Below, piece by piece: positions 41,827 to 49,790 of a DNA stretch of 64,000 nucleotides. The stretch is taken from the NCBI RefSeq assembly GCF_003143855.1, contig NZ_QFRK01000026.1:44230-108229 (forward strand). The letters run 5' to 3'. This DNA comes from Streptomyces sp. NWU339. Its GTDB lineage: Bacteria; Actinomycetota; Actinomycetes; Streptomycetales; Streptomycetaceae. Under the pieces are notes generated by a model, which searched no databases, was not told where the DNA came from, and saw only the letters and a program-made list of their open reading frames with translations. The translations under genes were made by a program, and so were the position numbers. Every line of letters starts with the position of its first letter. Position 1 is the stretch's first letter.

Positions 41827-43077
41827 TCAGGACGCCGGCAGCGTGCCGCGGAACCACGGGATGCCGTCGCGGACGTTCACGTAGGGCTTCAGATTCGCGG
41901 GGACGCCGTCGACGGTGACCGGCACGAACTCGCCCTTCTTGTACTGCGCGACCGTGACGTAGGGGTTACGGATCGCCGGGGCCTCCTTCGCCGCCGCGCC
42001 CGATTCCATCGGGTGAGTCATGAAGCCGGGCCAGTCGGTCGACTTCTGGGCCTGGGCGAGGACGGACTCCTTGGTGATGTCGCCCTTGATGCCCTGGAGC
42101 ACCGACAGGGCGTACTGCATCCCCGAGGACGCGGCACAGGTCTGACCGGTCAGCTCCCTGTCCGGCGCGTACGTCTTCATCACGTGCTCGTACAGCTCGG
42201 CGTCCTTGCCGTTGCCGCTGGTGGGCGAGCAGACGAACGAGAAGTAGACCCCTTCGGCGGCCCCTCCGGAGCTCTCCAGCACTGTCTTCACCGCGGGAGT
42301 CTGGGTGGTCGTGATCGGGACGTCGACGCCCGCGGCCTTGAACGCCTTGAGCACACGGACCGCGTCCCCCGCCCCGATTCCCGCGATCACGGCCTCCGGC
42401 TTCGACGCGGCCACCTGCGAGGCGAGCGGCGTGAAGTCCGGCGTGCGCAGACCGTAGGAGAAAATGCTCGACTTCTTGCCGCCGAGCGTCTCCCACAGGT
42501 CCGCCAGCGACTTGGCGACCGCGTTCGCGGCACCGTTGTCCTCGAACACCAGCGCCACGTTCTCGACGCCGATCGAGCGGAGGTAGACCGCGAGCCCGGG
42601 GTAGGTTCCGGAGGCTCCGGAGGTGGTCGGGAAGAGCAGCGGGTTCTCGTTCTCCTGCTGCGAGATCGGCCAGGCGCCGAGCGTGGCGACCTTCGCCTGC
42701 GTGAACTGGGGAAGGACCACCTGGCCGACCACGAGGGAGGCGTTGTTCACGAAGGCGACGGGCTCCTCCGCCAGGAGGTTGTTGGCGCAGGTGGTTCCGG
42801 CGGCGCTGTCACCCTTGTCGTCACAGGTGACGACCTTGACCTCGCGGCCGTTGATCCCGCCGAGCTCCTTGTTGATGTACTTCTCCCACGCCTCGCTCGT
42901 CGCCTTGACGTCCGCGTTGCTCCAGAACGGGTTGTCGATCGTCAGCAGCGATCCGAGGACGATCGGTCCGGAGCCGCTCGCGGAGGCCGCGCCGCCTCCG
43001 CAGGCGGTGAGCGCGCTCATGGTCAGCAGTCCCGCCGCGGCGAGGGCGACACGGGTTCTGAAAGTCTTGTGCTTCAT
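41827..43077 (-). CDS. ABC transporter substrate-binding lipoprotein, LivK-like
   Basis: 416 residues. Lipoprotein signal peptide: MKHKTFRTRVALAAAGLL, then lipobox LTAC with Cys near residue 26, and a Gly/Ser-rich linker. The mature part is a type I periplasmic-binding fold of the Leu/Ile/Val-binding class: GPIVLGSLLTIDNPF, EYINKELGGINGREVKVV-like segment, AFVNNASLVVG, ENVALVFEDNGAANAV and GVDVPITTTQTPAV. Two Cys pairs may form disulfides. The canonical Leu-binding residues cannot be traced, fitting another ligand such as an aromatic, cyclic or terpenoid acid. It overlaps the permease gene by ATGA. Confidence 0.9.
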   Translation of the reverse strand: MKHKTFRTRVALAAAGLLTMSALTACGGGAASASGSGPIVLGSLLTIDNPFWSNADVKATSEAWEKYINKELGGINGREVKVVTCDDKGDSAAGTTCANNLLAEEPVAFVNNASLVVGQVVLPQFTQAKVATLGAWPISQQENENPLLFPTTSGASGTYPGLAVYLRSIGVENVALVFEDNGAANAVAKSLADLWETLGGKKSSIFSYGLRTPDFTPLASQVAASKPEAVIAGIGAGDAVRVLKAFKAAGVDVPITTTQTPAVKTVLESSGGAAEGVYFSFVCSPTSGNGKDAELYEHVMKTYAPDRELTGQTCAASSGMQYALSVLQGIKGDITKESVLAQAQKSTDWPGFMTHPMESGAAAKEAPAIRNPYVTVAQYKKGEFVPVTVDGVPANLKPYVNVRDGIPWFRGTLPAS

Positions 43078-45023
43078 CGGACGAGCCCTTCGATTTCTGA
43101 ATCGGTAGCGACACTGGTGCTGCGTTCCGCCGGGGGTGGCGGAGGCACCTTCGAGTTGCCTGAACGCGATCGCAGACGGTGGCGCAGATCATGTCCAAGA
43201 GATGCGATCCCGTTGGGGTGGAGCTGGATCGCGATCAGCAAGCCGAGTCCACCGATCAGGTCGTGATAGCTGGCCCAGCCGTTGACGGCGAGGAGTTGGG
43301 CGAAGAGGCCGCCGGCGGCGCCGATACCGGCGAAGATCGCGCCTCCGATCATCGCGATGCCGCCGATGTAGGCCATGACCACGACGTTCAGCGAGGCGAA
43401 CGTGGTGAAGCCGTTCGGAGCGAAGACCATGGCGTGGTAGCCGAGGAGGCATCCCGCGAGGCCGGCGATCGCCGAGGCCAGTGCGAAGCCCGCCAGCTTG
43501 TAGCGAGGGACGTTGGTGCCCGCCGCGATCGCCGCCGCCTCGTTCTCGCGGATCGCCAGGGCACGTCGGCCCAGGCTCGACGCCCGCAGGGCTCCGACGA
43601 CGGAGGCCACGGCGATCACGACGACGAGGACCAGCACGGCGAACGAGGTCATGTCCAGCTGTCTGCCGAACAGCGCCGCAGCGGGGATCAGCGGGTAGCC
43701 GTACTCCGCATCGGTGAACCGCGGGTCCTGGAAGACCACCTGCTCGCAGATGTACGCGGCGCTGAGGGTGACAAGAGCGAGGCTCTGTCCGCGCACCCGC
43801 ACCGACGGCAGCCCCAGGATGATCCCGATGACACCCGCCACGGCGGCGGCGATCAGCATGACCAGGGGCAGCGGCAGGCCGGCGGCGAGGCGCGCCGTGA
43901 CCAGCCCACCGATGCCCGCGGTCGCGCACTGCGCGAGCGAGATCTGGCCCAGATATCCCGTGACCACGACCACCGAGAGGCCGATGAGGATGCCGCAGAG
44001 GGTCACGATGCCGGCCGACAGCCACGGGGTCGACGACGTGTAGATGAGGAGCAGCCCCACCGCGAGTGCGATGACAGGGCCCGACTTCCGGTAGCGCGGA
44101 AGGGGGGCGACCGGCAGCCGGCCCGTGGCGGCATCGCCCCGTGCGGGGAGCAGCCGGCCCGACGCGACGATGAGGAGGATGACCACGAGGGCCGGGAATG
44201 CCTGGGAGCGGCCGATCCCGGCCCACAGGATGGAGTACCAGCCCTGGTGGTCCTGGACGAGGGCGAGCATCGACTGGGCGATGCCGATGCCGAGGCCGCC
44301 CGCGACGGCGAGCATGAACGAGTTGAACCTCGCCAGGAGCGCCGCTCCGAACACCGGGACGATGAGCATGGTCAGCGCGTCCGCGTCGAGGCCGGAGATC
44401 GGGCTGAGGACGATGCCCGCCACGGCGGCGAGCGCGAATCCGATCGCCCAGGTCAGGGCCCCCAGCAACTGGGGGGACAGCCCGACGAGCTGGACGCCCT
44501 TCTCGTTGTCGGCCACGGCGCGGACGGCGAGACCGAGCCGAGTCCGCACGGACACCACGCTGAGCACGATCCCGAGCAGGACCGCCAGGCACGCGATCAG
44601 CAGGCGGTCGACCGGCAGGGCGACACTGCCCAACTGGAGCACGTGGGAGGGCAGCTCGCCCCTGGGTGTGCGGGAGGCGACGTCGAACAGCGCCATCGCC
44701 AGTCCGCGCAGGGCCAGCAGCAGTCCCAGCGTCGCGGTGATCCGGGCCAGGATCGGTGCGTTCCGGAGCTGGCGCATCACGAGGAGGTAGAACGCCACGC
44801 CCGCCAGAGAGGCGGTCGCGACGGTGATGACGACCGCCAACGCGGCCGGGACCCCTCCGTCATCGCGGAGCCCGAAGAAGACATAGGCGCTGAACATGCC
44901 GACGGCCCCTTGGGCGAAGTTCGGCACGCCGGTTCCGCGGTAGATCGCGACCACCCCCAGGGCCAGGAGGGCGTACGCGCCTCCCAAGCCCAGGCCCAGC
45001 ACCGCCATGCGCAGCAATTCCAC
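43074..45023 (-). CDS. fused LivH-LivM permease of a branched-chain-type ABC importer
   Basis: 649 residues. The first half (to about 290) is a LivH-type permease: LGLGGAYALLALGVVAIYRG, VPNFAQGAVGMFSAYVFF, RTRLGLAVRAVADNEKGVQL. The second half is a LivM-type permease: TPWLSAGIVTLCGILIGLSVV, GYLGQISLAQCATAGIGGL, SLGRRALAIRENEAAAIAAG. About 16-18 hydrophobic segments can be seen. LivH and LivM are normally separate proteins; here one chain supplies both. It heads an eight-gene operon (LivHM, LivK, LivG, LivF, DUF4440, ALDH, SDR, ThDP). Upstream lie the tandem operator cores at 45111-45142. It imports the presumed pathway substrate across the cytoplasmic membrane. Confidence 0.93.
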   Translation of the reverse strand: MELLRMAVLGLGLGGAYALLALGVVAIYRGTGVPNFAQGAVGMFSAYVFFGLRDDGGVPAALAVVITVATASLAGVAFYLLVMRQLRNAPILARITATLGLLLALRGLAMALFDVASRTPRGELPSHVLQLGSVALPVDRLLIACLAVLLGIVLSVVSVRTRLGLAVRAVADNEKGVQLVGLSPQLLGALTWAIGFALAAVAGIVLSPISGLDADALTMLIVPVFGAALLARFNSFMLAVAGGLGIGIAQSMLALVQDHQGWYSILWAGIGRSQAFPALVVILLIVASGRLLPARGDAATGRLPVAPLPRYRKSGPVIALAVGLLLIYTSSTPWLSAGIVTLCGILIGLSVVVVTGYLGQISLAQCATAGIGGLVTARLAAGLPLPLVMLIAAAVAGVIGIILGLPSVRVRGQSLALVTLSAAYICEQVVFQDPRFTDAEYGYPLIPAAALFGRQLDMTSFAVLVLVVVIAVASVVGALRASSLGRRALAIRENEAAAIAAGTNVPRYKLAGFALASAIAGLAGCLLGYHAMVFAPNGFTTFASLNVVVMAYIGGIAMIGGAIFAGIGAAGGLFAQLLAVNGWASYHDLIGGLGLLIAIQLHPNGIASLGHDLRHRLRSRSGNSKVPPPPPAERSTSVATDSEIEGLVR

Positions 45024-45110
45024 GTTCTCACTCCCGTCTGTCCGCCGCGAAGGCGATTCGCGGTGTGACTGGCGCCGCGAGGAGTCTCACCAGCACCGGA
45101 GCCGTGCGTC

Positions 45111-45142
45111 AATACTCATGATGAATATTTCTCATGAGCATT
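45111..45142. promoter_or_regulatory. two abutting operator sites O7a/O7b
   Basis: Two TCATGA cores at 45116-45121 and 45132-45137 lie 16 bp apart, so the 16-bp windows 45111-45126 (AATACTCATGATGAAT) and 45127-45142 (ATTTCTCATGAGCATT) touch exactly. The first keeps a perfect right half. They lie in the divergent region between the transporter operon (start 45023, minus) and the crotonase-like gene (45222, plus). On the minus strand TTGACG (45107-45112) could be the transporter's -35. Confidence 0.65.
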
Positions 45143-45161
45143 GAGGCTCCCGATCGAACCC

Positions 45162-45193
45162 TTGACGCACCCATTCCTCATGACAAATACTGT
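45162..45193 (+). promoter_or_regulatory. promoter with operator O8 for the crotonase-like gene
   Basis: TTGACG (45162-45167) is followed by ATTCCTCATGACAAAT (45173-45188) and an AATACT/TACTGT -10 candidate at 45186-45193. The left half and core of the palindrome are intact, the right half is degenerate. The gene starts at 45222 after AGGAGGCAGGAG. Confidence 0.62.
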
Positions 45194-45221
45194 GCGGTGC
45201 GTCACAGGAGGCAGGAGAGTC

Positions 45222-46301
45222 ATGACCGCCGAACCCCGTCGCGCCGCCAAGGCCGCAGCACGCCCGTCGCGGGTGTGCACCGTGCAGCGGGTCGGCGCCG
45301 GTGAACTCGCCGAGTTCCTGACGTCGCTGCGGTACGCCGACGGCCCGATGCCGCGTCGTCCCGTGCTCGTCGACCTCGACGACGTCGTACGCGAAGGGAC
45401 CCCCGGGCTACCGCCGGTCCGCCCTGGCCTCGACCCGATCCTGGTGGGCGTCTCCACCTCGGTCCTGGGGCCGGCCGTCGCTCCGCTGTCGAGGTCGCTG
45501 GCCTTCACCATCGCGCCGGGAGGGGTCGGGCGCTCCTGGGTCGACGCCCCGGTCGACGAGACCGTCGAGGCGGTCGTGTCCACCTTCTCGCGCGCACCGG
45601 TCGCGTCGGGTGTGCTGGACCGGATCCTGCGCGCGAGCGAGGACCTCTCGGTCGTCGCCGCACTCGAGCTGGAGTCCTCCGCCTACTCGATGCTGCTGGC
45701 CTCCACCGAGTTCGCCGACTGGCGGCGGCGAACCCCGCGCGGAACACCGAGCTCCGAGCCCGCGGCCGTCGTCGTCGAGCGCGACGGGTCGTCGCTCGTG
45801 GTCGAGCTGAACCGACCCGCTCGTCACAACGCCTTCAACCGCGCGATGCGCGACGGAGTGCTGGAGGCGCTCTCGATCGCGCTGGCCGACGACTCCATCG
45901 CCGAGATCCTTCTGCGCGGTCGCGGACCCTCGTACTGCAGCGGCGGCGACCTCGACGAGTTCGGCTCGTGCGACTCCCCCGCGGCCGCCCATCTGGTCAG
46001 GCTGGAGCAGAGCGTGGGGCACGCCGTCCATCTCCTCCGGGAGCGGGTCGTGCCGACGCTCCACGGTGCCTGCATCGGGGCGGGCATCGAGATCCCGGCG
46101 TTCGCGAGCCGTGTGCGCGCGGTCGAGGGGAGCTGGTTCCAGCTCCCCGAGCTGTCGATGGGACTTGTCCCGGGGGCCGGCGGAACCGTCGGCATCCCGC
46201 GGCGCATCGGCCGCTGGCGCACGGCGTTCCTGGCCCTCACCGGGCAGCGGATCGACGTGGCCACGGCCTTGGACTGGGGCCTGGTCGATGAACGGTACTG
46301 A
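45222..46301 (+). CDS. crotonase-superfamily protein with unusual domain order
   Basis: 359 residues. The second half is a crotonase N-terminal core: LVVELNRPARHNAFNRAMRD near residue 190, oxyanion loop GRGPSYCSGGDLDEFG near 230, HGACIGAGIEIPAFAS near 280, ELSMGLVPGAGGTVGIPRRI near 310. It stops at ALDWGLVDERY, just where crotonases begin their C-terminal trimerisation helices. The first half contains what looks like such a tail (VVAALELESSAYSMLLAST then EFADWRRR, near 145-170) plus a degenerate strand-rich segment. So it is either a permuted crotonase or a fusion of two partial ones. The ATG has GGAG upstream. It starts a three-gene unit with a CoA-transferase-like protein and an amidohydrolase. 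Function unknown. Confidence 0.8.
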   Translation: MTAEPRRAAKAAARPSRVCTVQRVGAGELAEFLTSLRYADGPMPRRPVLVDLDDVVREGTPGLPPVRPGLDPILVGVSTSVLGPAVAPLSRSLAFTIAPGGVGRSWVDAPVDETVEAVVSTFSRAPVASGVLDRILRASEDLSVVAALELESSAYSMLLASTEFADWRRRTPRGTPSSEPAAVVVERDGSSLVVELNRPARHNAFNRAMRDGVLEALSIALADDSIAEILLRGRGPSYCSGGDLDEFGSCDSPAAAHLVRLEQSVGHAVHLLRERVVPTLHGACIGAGIEIPAFASRVRAVEGSWFQLPELSMGLVPGAGGTVGIPRRIGRWRTAFLALTGQRIDVATALDWGLVDERY

Positions 46302-47547
46302 GGACGCGGCCTCCGCGGAGGCACGCCTTTGGGCCGCGTCGGGAGCGATGTCGCTGACCGGGCGGGCCGGCGGGCCGCCCCGGCCGGCGCCGGGTCTCCC
46401 CGCGGCCACCGTCGCCGAGGAGCTGGCCCGGCTGTCACGGTCCGCGCGCAGGCGCACCGGCCGCGCCCCGACACTCCCCGACGTCCGCCTGCTCTCCGAA
46501 CGCGCCGCCATCGCCGGCCTGGGGCGTCGCGGCCCGCTCTCGTGCTCCGGCACGTTCCGGACCCTGCCCACCCTCGACGGCCGCATCGGACTGTCCCTCG
46601 CGCGCGACAGCGACCTCGACATGGTGCCCGCCCTGGTGATGACCGACGAGATCACCGACCCGTGGGAAGCGGTGTCGGCTTGGGCGCGCGGCACCTCGAC
46701 CTCGGACGCCGCCGACCGGATGGAGCTGCTGGGTCTGCCCGGTACGGCCGTGCCCCGCCATGAGCCTCCACCGGGTGACCGGGACCCTGTCGAGCTGACT
46801 CCGGGCGGAACCCGCCCACACGTCCGTGAGCGCCCGCTGATCATCGACTTCACGGCGCTGTGGGCGGGCCCGCTGTGCGCGCACCTGCTCGGGCTGACGG
46901 GCGCGGAGGTCGTCAAGGTCGAGAGCAGCACCCGCCTCGACGGTGCCCGTCACGGTCCTCGCGCCTTCTTCGACCTGCTGCACGGCGGGCACCGCTCCGT
47001 CGTGATCGACCAGAACGACCCGGCCTCGCGGGACGCCCTGCTCCGACTGGTCCGATCCGCGGACCTCGTACTGGAGTCCTCACGCCCGCGCGCACTCGCC
47101 TCCTGGGGCCTGCACGCCGACGAGCTCGTCGCGGACGGCGTCAGCTGGCTCTCCATCTCGGCTCGGGGCAGGGGCAGCCAGCGCGTCGGCTTCGGTGACG
47201 ACGTGTCCGTCGGCGCAGGGCTGTACCTCCTCGACCGGGACGACGTCCTCCCCTGCGGCGACGCCCTCGCGGATCCGCTCACCGGCGTGGTCGCGTCCAG
47301 GGCCGCCGCAGAAGCCCTGGAGCAGGAGCGGGCGGTGCTCGTCGACGTCTCCATGCACGATGTCTGCCGCCACGTCGCCGCCGCGGGTGCCGACGACCGG
47401 CACCGGCTGCGCGTCACGATGGACAGGTCGGGCCGATGGCGGCTCGACACCGGCGAAGACATCGTGGAGGTCGCCCCTCCTCAAGCCCGCCGGCCTGCCG
47501 CACCGGCCGCCGCAGCCGGTGCGCACACCCAAGAGGTGCTCCGGTGA
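46288..47547 (+). CDS. CaiB/BaiF CoA-transferase family protein with rearranged domains
   Basis: 419 residues; the ATG overlaps the previous gene by 14 bases. The C-terminal half is a CaiB N-terminal domain: LIIDFTALWAGPLCAHLLGL near residue 182, TGAEVVKVESSTRLDG, LLHGGHRSVVIDQND, and the VDVSMHDVCRHV motif near 355 with the canonical Asp. The N-terminal ~160 residues instead resemble the middle and C-terminal parts of the same family: LWAASGAMSLTGRAGGPP near 15 and DPWEAVSAWARGTS followed by ELLGLPGTAVP near 130-155. The order is therefore swapped, or two partial domains are joined. Likely a CoA-transferase or racemase acting with its two co-transcribed neighbours; substrate unknown. Confidence 0.78.
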   Translation: MNGTEDAASAEARLWAASGAMSLTGRAGGPPRPAPGLPAATVAEELARLSRSARRRTGRAPTLPDVRLLSERAAIAGLGRRGPLSCSGTFRTLPTLDGRIGLSLARDSDLDMVPALVMTDEITDPWEAVSAWARGTSTSDAADRMELLGLPGTAVPRHEPPPGDRDPVELTPGGTRPHVRERPLIIDFTALWAGPLCAHLLGLTGAEVVKVESSTRLDGARHGPRAFFDLLHGGHRSVVIDQNDPASRDALLRLVRSADLVLESSRPRALASWGLHADELVADGVSWLSISARGRGSQRVGFGDDVSVGAGLYLLDRDDVLPCGDALADPLTGVVASRAAAEALEQERAVLVDVSMHDVCRHVAAAGADDRHRLRVTMDRSGRWRLDTGEDIVEVAPPQARRPAAPAAAAGAHTQEVLR

Positions 47548-48953
47548 CGGGCCCGGAAGCCCTCGGCCTGCTCCTCACCGAGGTGGACCTGGGCGGGACG
47601 CTCGTCGACGTACGCACCCGTGGTCCGCGGATCATCGAGGTCGCTCCCGGGCTGCGGCCCGCCGGCGAGCTGGTGATCGCCGGCCGAGGGGGTGCACTGC
47701 TCCCCGGGCTCCACGACCACCATCTCCATCTGCACGCCCTCGCCGCCGCGCGGCACTCGCTCGATGTCGGACCCGATCGGGTGAGCGGCCTGCCAGGTCT
47801 GGCCCGCGCGCTGCAGACCGCTCCGCAGGGCGACGGCTGGCTTCGCGCCGTCGGCTACCACGAGTCCGTCGCCGGCGAGCTGGACCGCCACGTGCTCGAC
47901 CGGCTGCTTCCGGGCCGACCGTTGCGGGTTCAGCACCGAAGCGGGGCGCTGTGGATGCTGAACTCGAAGGCGCTCGACCTGGTCGCCGGGGCGCTCGACC
48001 TCGGCTCCCCCGACATCGAGCGAGACGCGCAGGGGCGTCCCAACGGCCGGCTGTGGCGCTACGACCGCCGCCTGCGAGGGCACCTCGCAGGCGTCGACGA
48101 CTCCCACCGCGTGGCGCTGCGCGAGGTCCGCGACCAGCTGCTCGGGTCCGGCATCACCGGCGTCACCGACGCGACGCCGGACCTGGACGAGGCGGGCGTC
48201 CGCGAACTGGCCCTGGTGGCACCACTCCACGTACAGGCGCTCGGTGTCGGTGACACGCTCGACCTTCCGGCGAACGTGAGCCGCGGACCACGTAAGTTGC
48301 TGCTGCGAGACCACGATCTGCCCGACTACGACACACTGCGCGCCCTCATCGACCAGGTAGGCGCCGACGGTCGGCGGCGCGCCGTCGCCGTCCACTGCGT
48401 CTCGCGGGAGTCGCTCGTCCTGACCGTTGCGGTACTCGCCGACCTGGGCGCCTGCCCCGGCGATCGCATCGAGCACGGTGCGATCATCCCGCCGGAGCTC
48501 GACGGCGACCTACGGCGGCTCGGGCTCACCGTCGTGACGCAGCCCGACTTCCTGCGCAGCCGCGGCGACACCTACCTCGCCGAGGTCGACGTCGACGATC
48601 TGCCGCACCTCTACCGCTGGGCGAGCCTGTGCCGGGCCGGCATCCGCGTGGCCGGCTCCTCCGACGCGCCCTTCGGCGACCCGGACCCATGGCAGGTCAT
48701 CAGGTCGGCACGGGACCGCACCACCCGCTCCGGAGCGGCGATCGGCGCCGGCGAGCGAATCGCCTCGGCGCCGGCCCTGGATACGCTGCTCACCCCCCTC
48801 GAAAACCCGGGCGGTGCACCGCGCCGCGTGGCGCCGGGCGCACCGGCCGACCTCTGCCTGCTCTCGGTGTCCTACCGCGAGCAGCTCGCCGCGCCTTGCT
48901 CGGAGGCAGTGCGGATGACCGTGGTCGACGGTCGTCCCGCCTGGTCCCGCTGA
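47544..48953 (+). CDS. amidohydrolase family protein, YtcJ-like
   Basis: 469 residues, GTG start overlapping the previous stop (GTGA). Metal-dependent hydrolase barrel of the YtcJ/AmiH type 3 group: GGALLPGLHDHHLHLHALAA near residue 48 (HxH metal ligands), LRAVGYHESVAGELDR, VQHRSGALWMLNSKAL near 132, AVHCVSRESLV with a metal-site His near 290, RIEHGAIIPPE near 310, VAGSSDAPFGDPDPW with the conserved Asp near 370, and a C-terminal GAPADLCLLS composite-domain strand. YtcJ-type enzymes hydrolyse cyclic amides, esters or amide bonds of varied substrates. In this unit it might open a ring or free an acid from a conjugate. Substrate unknown. Confidence 0.88.
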   Translation: MTGPEALGLLLTEVDLGGTLVDVRTRGPRIIEVAPGLRPAGELVIAGRGGALLPGLHDHHLHLHALAAARHSLDVGPDRVSGLPGLARALQTAPQGDGWLRAVGYHESVAGELDRHVLDRLLPGRPLRVQHRSGALWMLNSKALDLVAGALDLGSPDIERDAQGRPNGRLWRYDRRLRGHLAGVDDSHRVALREVRDQLLGSGITGVTDATPDLDEAGVRELALVAPLHVQALGVGDTLDLPANVSRGPRKLLLRDHDLPDYDTLRALIDQVGADGRRRAVAVHCVSRESLVLTVAVLADLGACPGDRIEHGAIIPPELDGDLRRLGLTVVTQPDFLRSRGDTYLAEVDVDDLPHLYRWASLCRAGIRVAGSSDAPFGDPDPWQVIRSARDRTTRSGAAIGAGERIASAPALDTLLTPLENPGGAPRRVAPGAPADLCLLSVSYREQLAAPCSEAVRMTVVDGRPAWSR

Positions 48954-49790
48954 GTTCACTGCGCCGACTGGCACTCCGGCAGCGTTTCGCTGTCCGGCCT
49001 GGTCGGAGACGTCGCCCTCGATGGCGATCGCGGTGAGAGCCGCACTTGGCAGCAGCAGCTTCAGCACCTGCCGAGCCGCCCCGTGACAGTGGAACTGATC
49101 ACCGTCTCGACCGGCACACAGAAGACCGGCCTCAGGCATGACCACTCCCGACGGACCTCAGAACGACGGAATCGGGCAAAGCTCTCCGCACACCACTCCA
49201 GACCAGGACGGCACAAGCCCGCACACGCTCCTCACCCCTCCCCGAGCCCGGCAACGCGTCGTCCGACGCATCATGTCCGGCACGACCGGCGCGGATCGGA
49301 ACGCCGCTCACAACTCCGCCTGCCGGGGACAACTGTCCTGATGGGGGCGTCACCGGCGCAGGCCCATGAAAACCGGTCCATCAGAAGCCGCCTCGCCCCC
49401 AACTCGGCGACCGCGAACCGGGCGGCTGCCGGACCCCGCTCCACCGCCCGAAACCCGAAGCCCTCCCCGCCCAGCACGGAAGCAGCACGGAACAGGTCAC
49501 CAGGGACGACGAGGGGTGCCCACAGGTCAGCACCGAACCGGCACCGGCACCGGCACCGGCACCACCGACGAGCCCCTCCTTGACGGAGCGACGCCCTTCC
49601 GACCCACCCCTTTGCCGAATCAGTGCACTTACGGGACGCAGCGCCTCGAAAATTTGTGCAGCAGTCTCATGACCCCCGAGAGTATCGGCCGGGTCCGACA
49701 TCACGGCGGATAACTCCTGTATCACCCGGCACGACCCGGGACCCGTGCGCCCGCCATGAGCCCGATGACCGCAGTGTGACTCGGTGGTGG
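48954..49790. other. 837-bp gene-poor junction between catabolic island and core genes
   Basis: No open reading frame here shows a recognisable domain or a convincing ribosome-binding site. Reading frames on both strands are rich in Arg, Pro and Thr and look like shadows. A minus-strand stretch around 48970-49130 reads LKLLLPSAALTAIAIEGD and could be an eroded gene fragment, but I cannot name it. A short hexamer repeat lies at 49538-49563. The region ends at the core gene yigZ. It may be a scar of island insertion. Confidence 0.5.
49538..49563. repeat. short tandem hexamer repeat (CCGGCA)
   Basis: The unit CCGGCA is repeated four times plus a partial copy within the gene-poor junction. In a GC-rich genome this can arise by slippage; no function is evident. 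Confidence 0.7.

Noticed and set aside
43179-45068. 629-codon plus-strand frame opposite the fused permease
   Set aside because: Composition is dominated by Arg, Asp, Gly and Glu, as expected for the reverse of a membrane protein gene; no domain.
48960-49145. Fragment LKLLLPSAALTAIAIEGD on the minus strand as a transposase remnant
   Set aside because: Could not be matched to any transposase family with confidence.
49538-49563. CRISPR array
   Set aside because: Units are only 6 bp with no spacers; simple tandem repeat.
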